DNA of 64,000 bases from JAKFWF01 sp963750535 (GTDB lineage Bacteria; Pseudomonadota; Alphaproteobacteria; Rhizobiales; Hyphomicrobiaceae): contig CAVVRF010000008.1 in the NCBI GenBank assembly GCA_963750535.1, forward strand, positions 117,503 through 181,502, in the 5' to 3' direction. The translations under genes were made by a program, and so were the position numbers. The notes under the pieces were generated by a model, which made no database searches, was not told where the DNA came from, and saw nothing but the letters and a program-made list of their open reading frames with translations. Each line of letters opens with the position of its first letter. The stretch's first letter is position 1. Shown here one piece after another: positions 18,589 through 26,545 of the stretch.

Positions 18589-20718
18589 ATGTCCGAAGCT
18601 CTGCGCATTCTCGAGACCGTATTTGGATACAAGAGCTTCCGCTCCCACCAGGAGCGGATCGTCGAGACGCTGATCAACGGTGGCGATGCGCTGGTGCTGA
18701 TGCCGACCGGTGGCGGCAAGTCGCTATGCTATCAGATTCCGGCATTGGTGAGGGCCGGAACGGGCGTCGTGGTGTCGCCGCTGATTGCCCTGATGCAGGA
18801 TCAGGTCGACGCCCTGAAGGCGGTCGGCGTCCGGGCCGCGTTTCTCAACTCGACGCTTGATCGACCGTCGCAGGAGCAGATCGAGTGGCAACTCGTCGCC
18901 GGCAACCTCGATATCCTGTACGTGGCGCCCGAGCGGCTGGTGCAGGAGCGCACGCTCGCGTTGCTGCAGAAGGCGAAGCCGTCGCTGTTCGCGATCGACG
19001 AGGCGCATTGCGTCTCGCAGTGGGGCCATGATTTTCGCCCCGAGTATCGGCAACTCAGGGTTCTGGCCGAGCGCTTCCCGCACGTTCCGCGGGTCGCGCT
19101 CACCGCCACCGCCGACGAGCGTACCCGCGACGAGATCGTCTCCGAGCTGAAGCTCGACAGCGCCGAGCGCTTTATCGCGAGCTTCGATCGTCCCAACATC
19201 CGCTACACCATCGCCGAGATGGGCAGCGGCAGCGCCCGCGATCGCTTGTGGCAGTTCATCGAGGCCGAGCATCAGGGCGACGCCGGCATCGTCTACTGCC
19301 TGTCGCGGCGCAGCGTCGAGGAGACGGCCGAGTTCCTGAGCCGGAAGGGGCGGACGGCGATCGCTTATCACGCGGGGCTGCAAGCCGATGTGCGCCGGCG
19401 CGTGCAGGAACGCTTCCTCGTCGAGGACGGGCTGATCGTGGTCGCGACCATCGCCTTTGGCATGGGCATCGACAAGCCGGACGTGCGCTTCGTCGCCCAT
19501 CTCAACATGCCGAAGACGATCGAGGCCTATTACCAGGAGACCGGCCGCGCCGGCCGTGACGGCGAGCCGGCCGACGCATGGCTCGCCTACGGCATGCAGG
19601 ACCTGATCCAGCTGCGGCAATGGATTGGCCAGTCCGACGGCTCGGACGCCTTCAAGCAGGTCCAGCGCCGCAAGCTCGATGCGCTGATCGGCCTGTGCGA
19701 GATGCCGACGTGCCGGCGGCAGGCACTGCTCGCCTATTTTGGCGAGCACCTCGGCGAGCCGTGCGGCAATTGCGACAACTGCCTCAATCCGCCGGCGACG
19801 CGCGACGCAACGGTGGCGGCGCAGAAGGCGCTGTCGGCGGTGTATCGCACCGGCGAGCGCTTCGGCGTCGGCTATGTCATCGACGTTTTGACCGGCAAGA
19901 GCGACGATCGCATCGGCCGCAATGGTCACGACCGGCTGTCGGTGTTCGGGATCGGCGCCGATCTCGATGCCAGCGGCTGGCGCAGCCTGTTCCGGCAGCT
20001 CACGGCCAGCGGGTACCTGACGCTCGACGAGGACGGCCACGGCTCGCTGATGCTCGGCGAGCAGGCCCGCGCCCTGCTCAAGGGGGAGCAGGAGTTCCGC
20101 ATGCGCTTGCAGCCGCGGGAGGCGCTACGCAAGGCCAAACCGAAACGTGAGAAGGCGGCCGGCGTCGCCGCCGGTGACGAGGCCCTGTTCGCGGCCTTGA
20201 AAGCGCTGCGGCTCGAGCTTGCCGCCGAGGCCAAGGTGCCACCTTACGTGATCTGTCACGACAAGACGCTGGTCGACCTGGCCGCGAAACGACCGGCCGA
20301 TGTCGCGGGATTGGCCGCCGTCAATGGCCTCGGCGAGGTCAAGATCAAGCGGTTCGGCGCCCGGCTGATCGCCTGCATCGCCGGTTTCAGGAAGCATCCA
20401 CTGCTCGAGAACAGGCTGTCGGCGACCGTCAACCAGACGCTCGCGTTGCACCTGTCGGGATTGGGCGCCGAGTCAATAGCGTCCGAGCGCAAGCTCGACG
20501 TGTCCACGGTCCTTGGGCATTTCGCGGAGGCGATCGAGGCCGGGCTGGTCGAGGCGCGCGCGGTGATCGGCCTCGACGAGGCCGACATCGACGAGATCCT
20601 GGCTGCGTTCGAGCGCTGCAGCACTCTCGACAGCGGCAAGCTCGGTCCGGCGCACGCAGCCCTCGACGGCCGCTACGACTACGGCACGCTGAAGTGCCTG
20701 CTTGCGGAGCTGCAGTAG
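18589..20718 (+). CDS. recQ: ATP-dependent DNA helicase RecQ
   Basis: 709 residues from the ATG at 18589 (MSEALRILETVFGYKSFR), which has GGCGGAG upstream; 18541 would add 16 residues. The 3'-5' DNA helicase acts in recombination and fork repair. Motif I LMPTGGGKSLCYQ, motif II DEAHC, motif III ALTATAD and motif VI QETGRAGRDG are intact. Zinc-binding cysteines appear in MPTCRRQ and CGNCDNC, then an RQC region, an HRDC domain (about residues 525-600), and an extra C-terminal winged-helix-like segment (LDVSTVLGHFAEAIEAGL). Length is slightly above the E. coli protein. Confidence 0.95.
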   Translation: MSEALRILETVFGYKSFRSHQERIVETLINGGDALVLMPTGGGKSLCYQIPALVRAGTGVVVSPLIALMQDQVDALKAVGVRAAFLNSTLDRPSQEQIEWQLVAGNLDILYVAPERLVQERTLALLQKAKPSLFAIDEAHCVSQWGHDFRPEYRQLRVLAERFPHVPRVALTATADERTRDEIVSELKLDSAERFIASFDRPNIRYTIAEMGSGSARDRLWQFIEAEHQGDAGIVYCLSRRSVEETAEFLSRKGRTAIAYHAGLQADVRRRVQERFLVEDGLIVVATIAFGMGIDKPDVRFVAHLNMPKTIEAYYQETGRAGRDGEPADAWLAYGMQDLIQLRQWIGQSDGSDAFKQVQRRKLDALIGLCEMPTCRRQALLAYFGEHLGEPCGNCDNCLNPPATRDATVAAQKALSAVYRTGERFGVGYVIDVLTGKSDDRIGRNGHDRLSVFGIGADLDASGWRSLFRQLTASGYLTLDEDGHGSLMLGEQARALLKGEQEFRMRLQPREALRKAKPKREKAAGVAAGDEALFAALKALRLELAAEAKVPPYVICHDKTLVDLAAKRPADVAGLAAVNGLGEVKIKRFGARLIACIAGFRKHPLLENRLSATVNQTLALHLSGLGAESIASERKLDVSTVLGHFAEAIEAGLVEARAVIGLDEADIDEILAAFERCSTLDSGKLGPAHAALDGRYDYGTLKCLLAELQ

Positions 20719-20739
20719 CGGCAGTTCAGGCTGAAGGTG

Positions 20740-21258
20740 TCAGGCTGAACGTGAATGCGTCGAGGAGGCACCGGCAAGGGCGGCGGCGATATCCAACGCG
20801 ACGAGCTCGCGCTCGTCGGCATCGTCGGCAAGCAGATGCACGTGCACTTCCGACGCCCCAAGGCTCGCGCCGCGCTGGCGGATGTCGGCGAGGTTGAGCG
20901 ACTGGCCCTCGTTCTCCACGCAGCCGATGTGCAGCGCCTTGCGCTGGCCGGCATCGTCGAGGCCGACGAGGATGTAATTCGCGCAGGGAACCTGCGGGCA
21001 GCCGATCAGCGAATAGACATGATGCACGTAGCGGTTGCCGGATACGCCACGCCAGAAGCAGAAGTCGATGCCGGGCTTGTCGATTTCGCCTGCCGCGGCA
21101 CCGCGCGCAACGGCCGCCGGCGCGGGCCGACTGCTCGCCGCGCCAGCTCCGGCGCCCGACCGGCGCCGCCGCTCCGCATACTCGACCAGATCGTAAACGA
21201 CTGCACCCATGACACGACCTACCAACTTGTCCGGCGTTACACGATTGACATCTCTCAC
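20740..21258 (-). CDS. Conserved-looking protein of unknown function
   Basis: 172 residues from a GTG at 21258; an ATG at 21210 (MGAVVYDLVEYAERRRR) is an alternative. The middle has CFWRGVSGNRYVHHVYSLIGCPQVPCANYILVGLDDAGQRKALHIGCVE, with three cysteines and an ordered, domain-like composition, preceded by an Ala/Gly/Arg linker. I recognise no named family. It converges on recQ. Codon use matches its neighbours, so I take it as real. Confidence 0.7.
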   Translation of the reverse strand: MRDVNRVTPDKLVGRVMGAVVYDLVEYAERRRRSGAGAGAASSRPAPAAVARGAAAGEIDKPGIDFCFWRGVSGNRYVHHVYSLIGCPQVPCANYILVGLDDAGQRKALHIGCVENEGQSLNLADIRQRGASLGASEVHVHLLADDADERELVALDIAAALAGASSTHSRSA

Positions 21259-21397
21259 TCGTAAACGCTTGTAGGCTCAAGAAAGTTCAGCCTGTCTCTA
21301 CTTTTCAGCGAAATTGTGGCTCCGGCAACCGTCGGGGGCCGGGAGCTTGTTGACAGAGTTAATACAGTGCAGCGCAGTGCCCGGGACCGGAACAGGC

Positions 21398-22717
21398 TCA
21401 GCCGGTGAGCATCGGGTCCTGCTCAGGCGCGGGCTTTGGCTTCGGTGGCGTTTGCCCGGTCGGCTTGACCCGGATGGCAGTGATCTTGTTGCGGCTCTTG
21501 CGCAGGATCTCGAAGCGGTAGCCGTGGAAGGTAAACGTCTGACCCGGTTCGGGAATCGACTGCGCCTCGTGGATCACGAGGCCGGCGATGGTAGTCGCCT
21601 CGGCGTCGGGCAGCTCCCACGCCATGTGGCGATTGAGATCGCGGATCGCCACCGTGCCGTCGACGTTGACCGAGCCATCCGCCTGCGGGCGGATCGCGGA
21701 GTCGCCGGTGTCGTGCTCGTCGGTGATCTGCCCGACGATCTCCTCGAGGATGTCCTCGAGGGTTATCAGGCCCTGCACCTCGCCGTACTCGTCGACCACC
21801 AGCGCCAGCTGGGCCTTGCGCTTCAGGAACTGGTTGAGCTGATCCTTGACGCCGGTGGTATCGGGCACGAACCAGGGATCGAGGGCGAAGCTCATGATGT
21901 CGATCTTGGCAACGTCCCACTCGGCCCTGGCCGCCGCCGCCAGCAGATCCCTGGTGTGCAGGATGCCGACGATGTTCTCCGGCTCGTCCTTCCAGATCGG
22001 AATGCGCGAATATTGGCTCTTCAGCACGTCGTCGATGATCTTGGCCGGCGGGTCATCGGCGTTTACCGTCTCCATCTTGGTGCGGTGCACCATGATGTCG
22101 AGCACCTGCAGCTCGCGCAGGTCGAGGACGCCGCCCAGCATGTTGGCATCGCCGCGCGCGACCGTGCCCTCCTTCTCGGACAGCTCGATGGTGCCGCGCA
22201 GCTCCTCGTGCGCGGCGAGAATGTTGGCGGCGTCGTCGACCTTGGTCGGCGTGAGCTTCAGCAGCTGGCGCACGATGAACTGGATCGCGGTCGTCGCCGG
22301 CGCCAGCCCCACGATCGCGAGGCGCATGAACGGCGCCACCAAGAGAGCGACGCGGTCGGCCGCTGCCATGGCGAAGGTCTTCGGCAGCACCGCCGAGAAG
22401 ATCACGATCAGGACCGTGACGATGCCGGTGGCATAGGCAACGCCGGCCGGTCCGAACAGCTCGAGCCCGAGGCTGGTCGCCAGCGCCGCCGCCAGCACGT
22501 CGACCAGCGTATTGCCGAGCAGGACGGCGCCGATCATCTTCTCCGGCGCGCCGAGCAGCCGGTTGACCAGCGCCGCCTGCCTGTTGCCCTCCTGGTCGAG
22601 CGCATGCATGCGGGCGCGGGAGGCGGCGGTGAGCGCTGTCTCGCTCAGGTTGAAGAAGCCGGACAGCAACAGCAGCAGGACGATGGCGACAACGGTGAGC
22701 GCAGTTTCGAATGTCAT
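21398..22717 (-). CDS. CNNM/CorC-type hemolysin-family transporter
   Basis: 439 residues. An N-terminal DUF21 membrane domain (about 1-190, four hydrophobic helices, GFFNLSETALTAASRARM, GAVLLGNTLVDVLAAALATSL) precedes a CBS pair (SRIPIWKDEPENIVGILHTRDLL, ALVVDEYGEVQGLITLEDILEEIVG) and a CorC_HlyC domain. Relatives are implicated in Mg/Co efflux or divalent cation handling; the hemolysin name is historical. Complete length, ATG start. Confidence 0.92.
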   Translation of the reverse strand: MTFETALTVVAIVLLLLLSGFFNLSETALTAASRARMHALDQEGNRQAALVNRLLGAPEKMIGAVLLGNTLVDVLAAALATSLGLELFGPAGVAYATGIVTVLIVIFSAVLPKTFAMAAADRVALLVAPFMRLAIVGLAPATTAIQFIVRQLLKLTPTKVDDAANILAAHEELRGTIELSEKEGTVARGDANMLGGVLDLRELQVLDIMVHRTKMETVNADDPPAKIIDDVLKSQYSRIPIWKDEPENIVGILHTRDLLAAAARAEWDVAKIDIMSFALDPWFVPDTTGVKDQLNQFLKRKAQLALVVDEYGEVQGLITLEDILEEIVGQITDEHDTGDSAIRPQADGSVNVDGTVAIRDLNRHMAWELPDAEATTIAGLVIHEAQSIPEPGQTFTFHGYRFEILRKSRNKITAIRVKPTGQTPPKPKPAPEQDPMLTG

Positions 22718-22856
22718 GGGCGGGTGTCTACACCACTTGGCACGGCGGCGCCTCCGGTTTGGTGAACGCGATCTGCGGACATTCTAGCGCAGCCTCGCGG
22801 TGCCGGGGATAACCTTCGTGACGTAATGACCGGAACGGCGGCGGCCGATCAGGACG

Positions 22857-23609
22857 CTAACGCGCCGTCCAGCCGCCATCCGCGAACAGCGTAGTGCCGG
22901 TGCAGAACGAGGCGTCGTCGCTGGCGAGGAACAGCACCGCCTTGGCGATCTCCTCCGGCTGGCCGAGCCGCATCATCGGCTGGCGCGCCTCCAGTGCGCC
23001 GCGCAGGGCCTTGGGATCGGCGCTTTCGGCGAAGATCTTCGCGAAATAGGGGCTCTCGATCGTTCCGGGCGCGACGCAGTTTACGCGGATGTTGTGCTCG
23101 ACATGGTCGAGTGCCATCGCCCGCGTCATCGCCGCCACCGCGCCCTTGCTCGTCACATAGGCGGCGCGGTCCTTGATGCCGACGCGCGACGTGGTCGAGG
23201 CGGTGTTGACGATCGCGCCGCCGCCCTGGCGGATCATGTGCGGGATCGCATACTTGCAGCCGAAGAATACGCCGTTGATGTTGACCGCCATCAGCGCGTT
23301 CCAGTCCTCCTCGCTGGTCTCGACCACGTTGCCGGTTATGCCGTAGCCGGCGTTGTTGAACAGGATGTCGATGCGGCCGTGGCGGGCGACCGTGCCGTCG
23401 ACCAGTGCCTTGACCGAAGCGCTCCTCGCCACGTCGACCTCGACCGCCGACGCGCCGTTGGCGATTTCCGCCGCTACCGCCTTGGCGGCGGCAAGGTTCT
23501 TGTCGGCGACCACCACCGTCGCCCCCTCGGCGGCGAATACCTTCGCCGTCGCATGGCCGATGCCGGAGCCGCCGCCGGTGATGATCGCGATCCTGCCCTC
23601 GAGCCGCAT
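22857..23609 (-). CDS. Short-chain dehydrogenase/reductase (SDR)
   Basis: 250 residues from the ATG at 23609, which has AGAAGG upstream; the alternative at 23627 is a GTG. NAD-binding TGGGSGIG at 11-18, NNAGYG, the catalytic Ser in NTASTTS and YVTSK follow the classical pattern. The substrate cannot be told from sequence. It starts six bases after the alpha/beta hydrolase stop, so the hydrolase, the SDR and the upstream cupin gene form one transcript. Confidence 0.9.
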   Translation of the reverse strand: MRLEGRIAIITGGGSGIGHATAKVFAAEGATVVVADKNLAAAKAVAAEIANGASAVEVDVARSASVKALVDGTVARHGRIDILFNNAGYGITGNVVETSEEDWNALMAVNINGVFFGCKYAIPHMIRQGGGAIVNTASTTSRVGIKDRAAYVTSKGAVAAMTRAMALDHVEHNIRVNCVAPGTIESPYFAKIFAESADPKALRGALEARQPMMRLGQPEEIAKAVLFLASDDASFCTGTTLFADGGWTAR

Positions 23610-23614
23610 GCCTT

Positions 23615-24418
23615 CTACCCCTTGCACGATTGCGCGAACCTGGTCACGGCGGCGACGAACTCGTCGGTCCTGGTGATCGGGTACATGTGTCCGCCGCTCG
23701 CAAACATCTCCAGGCGGGCATGCTTGATGAGCCCGGCAAGCTCGCGGTTGAGGAATGCCGGCACGATGAGATCGTCCTCGGCGCCCTGCACCAGCGTCGG
23801 TACGGTGATCCGGTGCACGTCGGCCGAGCGGTCGAAGGCGAGGATCGCGGCGATGCGCTCGGCGACCACCGCCTGTTGCTCAGCCGTCACCGGCGCCGCC
23901 GCGATGGTCGCGGCGTACTTGTCCCAGTTCGAGTTCAGCCATTCGGCGGTGTAGCCGAGGAAGCCGAGCATGGCGGTATATTCGCGCGGCAGCACTTTCA
24001 GGACCTCGCCGCGCGAGCGGAACAGCTCGGCCATGTAGCGGTTCGGTCGCGCCCAGGTGCCGCTGAGGATGAGGCCGGCGATGCGCTTCTCGGTGGCGAG
24101 CGCCATCGACTGCAGGATCACCCCGCCGGTCGAGTGACCGAGCAGGACCGCGCGCCGCGAGCCGACGTGATCGAGCACGGCGAAGGCGTCGCGGCCGAGC
24201 CGCTCGATGTCGGTCTGGGCGGTGCCGCGCGTGCTGGCCGCTATCCCGCGCTGGTCGAAGCGGATCAGGCGGAAATGGCGCGCGAGCGCGGCGACGCACG
24301 GCTCCCAGAACGCCGCGGTGCCGCCGAGCCCGCTCACCAGCATCAGGTCGGGCCCGGCGCCGTCGACATGGACGGAAAGCTCGGCGCCATCGGCAAGCTC
24401 AAGGCGTGATGCGGCCAC
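23615..24418 (-). CDS. Alpha/beta fold hydrolase
   Basis: 267 residues from a GTG at 24418 with AGAGGA four bases upstream. Longer readings to 24595 overlap the cupin gene and look non-coding. The nucleophile elbow GHSTGGVILQ, the oxyanion segment LVSGLGGTAAFWEP, the acid in VQGAEDDLIVP and the His in FASGGHMYPITRTDEF complete the triad. Resembles 3-oxoadipate enol-lactonase-like hydrolases, but the substrate is unassigned. Confidence 0.88.
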   Translation of the reverse strand: MAASRLELADGAELSVHVDGAGPDLMLVSGLGGTAAFWEPCVAALARHFRLIRFDQRGIAASTRGTAQTDIERLGRDAFAVLDHVGSRRAVLLGHSTGGVILQSMALATEKRIAGLILSGTWARPNRYMAELFRSRGEVLKVLPREYTAMLGFLGYTAEWLNSNWDKYAATIAAAPVTAEQQAVVAERIAAILAFDRSADVHRITVPTLVQGAEDDLIVPAFLNRELAGLIKHARLEMFASGGHMYPITRTDEFVAAVTRFAQSCKG

Positions 24419-24426
24419 GGTGTCCT

Positions 24427-24960
24427 CTACTTCTTCTGGTCGTAGGATTTGTCGGTCCAGCCGAACACCGTGCGCGCCTCGATCTCGGCGACGTTCTCGG
24501 GTCGCGGGAACGGCTCGGGCGCCGGCTGGCCCGGAATGCGCTCGCGGCCGATCTCGGAGAAGAACCGATCGAGGCCGCCTGGCAGCATCAGCCACAGGAA
24601 CGTCATCGGCTGATCATTGCGGTTGATGAAGTGGTGGCGGCGATTGCGGCCGACATAGACCGTGGTGCCGACCTCCATCGCGTGCTCGACGCCGTCGATG
24701 CGGGCGATGCCACGGCCTTCGAGCAGGTGGATCACCTCCTCGTTGTCCGAATGCGTGTGCTCGCGAATGAAGCACTGCGGCGCCACCGTCTGCGTGCCGA
24801 GCGAGAAGCTCGCCTCGCCGCCGGTGATGGCCTGGCTGAGGATGTTGCGGATGAAGCCGTTGGCCGGAACCGGCTGCCAGTAGCTCTTGGCCTCGTCGCG
24901 GCCGATGACCAGCGCCCTGGCGATCTCAGCCATGCCTGGCTTGGTGACCTGCTCTGCCAT
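24427..24960 (-). CDS. Cupin domain-containing protein
   Basis: 177 residues from the ATG at 24960. The single cupin barrel shows the metal-binding pattern: HTHSDNEEVIHLLEGRG (two His and a Glu), then RHHFINRNDQPMTFLWLMLPGG. The C-terminal stretch ends with a WTDKSYDQKK tail. First gene of the cupin/hydrolase/SDR run; a role in degrading a small aromatic or keto compound is possible but not shown. Confidence 0.85.
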   Translation of the reverse strand: MAEQVTKPGMAEIARALVIGRDEAKSYWQPVPANGFIRNILSQAITGGEASFSLGTQTVAPQCFIREHTHSDNEEVIHLLEGRGIARIDGVEHAMEVGTTVYVGRNRRHHFINRNDQPMTFLWLMLPGGLDRFFSEIGRERIPGQPAPEPFPRPENVAEIEARTVFGWTDKSYDQKK

Positions 24961-25038
24961 GATGCATGCGCCTGTCGTTGCCGTTCCTGCAACGCAGGCT
25001 CGGGGAAAACCGACAAGCATGTCAAGAGAGCGGGGCGG

Positions 25039-25266
25039 TTAGCGCTTGACGCAGTTCTGCATGCACGCCTGGAACTGCGCATCGCAGCTCGGGCTGCCCT
25101 TGGTCCTGATCCGGCACTCGCTGTGCGCCGCGCGGCACGCCGAGACGCACGTGTTGCCCTCGGCGCTGGCACACGAGCGCGAGCCGTCGGAGAGCGCGAT
25201 CGCAAGCCCGCTCAACGCGGCGGCGGAGGCGAGGCCGGCGAGCATTAGGAACGAGCGTTTGCGCAT
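25039..25266 (-). CDS. Small cysteine-rich secreted protein
   Basis: 75 residues from the ATG at 25266. A signal peptide is likely over about residues 1-26 (KRSFLMLAGLASAAALSGLAIA). The mature part has seven cysteines, including a CVSAC and a CMQNC, i.e. two CX3C pairs separated by about 24 residues, as in small disulfide-bonded helical hairpins. Family unknown. A longer frame to 25347 adds an Arg-rich segment without support. Confidence 0.7.
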   Translation of the reverse strand: MRKRSFLMLAGLASAAALSGLAIALSDGSRSCASAEGNTCVSACRAAHSECRIRTKGSPSCDAQFQACMQNCVKR

Positions 25267-25624
25267 GGCCCTCTCCCTGGTTGGTCGTGTCTGCCGCAGT
25301 GCCGCCCGATGACGGCGATGCGACAGGCAGCTGCGATCGGATGTCACGCAACTACTGCCTGCACGATGAACGTCAGCTGAACTGACCTCGGCCGGGACAT
25401 TAGCGCGCCGCGCCGGTGTGTCCGTTCACGATTTCGCGCGCACCGCCCGGCCAGGATGTGGCGATACAACAATGGTGTGCTGAGCGATTACGAGAGGTAC
25501 ACGGCGCGAGCGCGCGGCGCCGATGCACGTTCCCGTGATCGCCGCTGCCGGCTGAAACCGGCCGGCGTCGAGGCCGTAGCTGCGTCATCTCTCGATCGGG
25601 AGATGCACAGCACCGGAGGTTTCA
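25267..25624. other. Intergenic region, no gene seen
   Basis: 358 bases between the divergent cysteine-rich gene and the fasciclin gene. It presumably carries both promoters. An AGGTTTCA precedes the fasciclin ATG (GGAGG at about -10). I saw no convincing ORF, structured RNA or repeat. Confidence 0.5.
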
Positions 25625-26221
25625 ATGCAAGCAGTATCGAAATCCTGCCTCGTCCGCGCAATCGGCGCATCGGCTCTGGCGATGGGGCTCGCGCTCGCCT
25701 TGGTGAGCCCACCCGCGCACGCCCAGAAAGCGATGAACGCGAAGATCGTCGGCGGCGCACCGATGTATCCATCGAGGAACATCATCGAGAATGCGGTCAA
25801 TTCGAAGGATCACACCACGCTCGTCGCCGCCGTGAAGGCGGCGGGCCTCGTCGACACGCTGAGCGGCAACGGTCCGTTTACGGTGTTCGCGCCGGTCAAC
25901 AAGGCGTTCGACAAGTTGCCGAAGGGCACCGTTCCGGCGCTGTTGCGGCCGGAGAACAAGAGCAAGCTGGCCGGTGTGCTCACCTACCATGTCGTCTCCG
26001 GACGGCTGACCGGCGCCGACCTGATGGCCAAAGTCGATGCCGGCGGCGGCATGACCATGCTGAGGACGGTGAACGGCGGCACCCTGACGGTGACGCGCGC
26101 CGGCAAGTCGGGGCTGATCGTCGCCGATACCAAGGGCAACCGGTCGCGGATCACGATCGCCAACGTGATGCAGTCGAACGGCGTGATCCATGTGGTCGAC
26201 ACGGTGATGCTGCCGGGTTGA
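25625..26221 (+). CDS. Fasciclin domain-containing secreted protein
   Basis: 198 residues. Signal peptide over about 1-33 (ending SPPAHAQ). One FAS1 domain fills the rest: TLVAAVKAAGLVDTLSGNGPFTVFAPVNKAFDKLP (the H1 region) and the H2-like NGVIHVVDTVMLPG end. FAS1 proteins are adhesion or surface proteins. It lies where nuoF would be expected, directly before nuoG, but is separated from it by 324 bases and a strong hairpin, so it is probably a separate transcript. Confidence 0.92.
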   Translation: MQAVSKSCLVRAIGASALAMGLALALVSPPAHAQKAMNAKIVGGAPMYPSRNIIENAVNSKDHTTLVAAVKAAGLVDTLSGNGPFTVFAPVNKAFDKLPKGTVPALLRPENKSKLAGVLTYHVVSGRLTGADLMAKVDAGGGMTMLRTVNGGTLTVTRAGKSGLIVADTKGNRSRITIANVMQSNGVIHVVDTVMLPG

Positions 26222-26545
26222 CCGGCCGCGCGCTCCTCCCAGGCTCGTGCCCGGCGCCCTCGATCCCGCGCATGGTCCTGGTAGGTGCACCCCCTCCGGA
26301 CCGGACGCCGGCCCGGAGGGGGCAGCGGACCTCGGCCGGCGCGACCCGGCCCTGCACAAGCGACCTTGGCAGCGGCACTTCAACCCGTTATGGCTTCCGC
26401 GACGAGAAGACATGCCGCACCTGGCGCCCTGGCGTTCGCCGCCGGAGGGTGACAGAAGTGCGGTATTGCCGGTGGCCACGGCTGTGATTCCGGACGGAAT
26501 CAGGGCACGAGCCAGCAAGGGATCGAGCGAGCGGGCGGTTCGAGC
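26222..26545. other. Intergenic region between the fasciclin gene and nuoG
   Basis: Holds the hairpin at 26290-26322 and then about 220 bases that must contain the promoter for a nuo transcript starting at nuoG, if it has its own. No gene, riboswitch or repeat was recognised in the remainder. Confidence 0.5.
26290..26322 (+). terminator. Strong hairpin after the fasciclin gene (possible terminator)
   Basis: CCCCCTCCGG at 26290-26299 pairs perfectly with CCGGAGGGGG at 26313-26322, with a loop that can itself form a short stem. There is no T-tract, so an intrinsic terminator is only a possibility. Confidence 0.5.
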
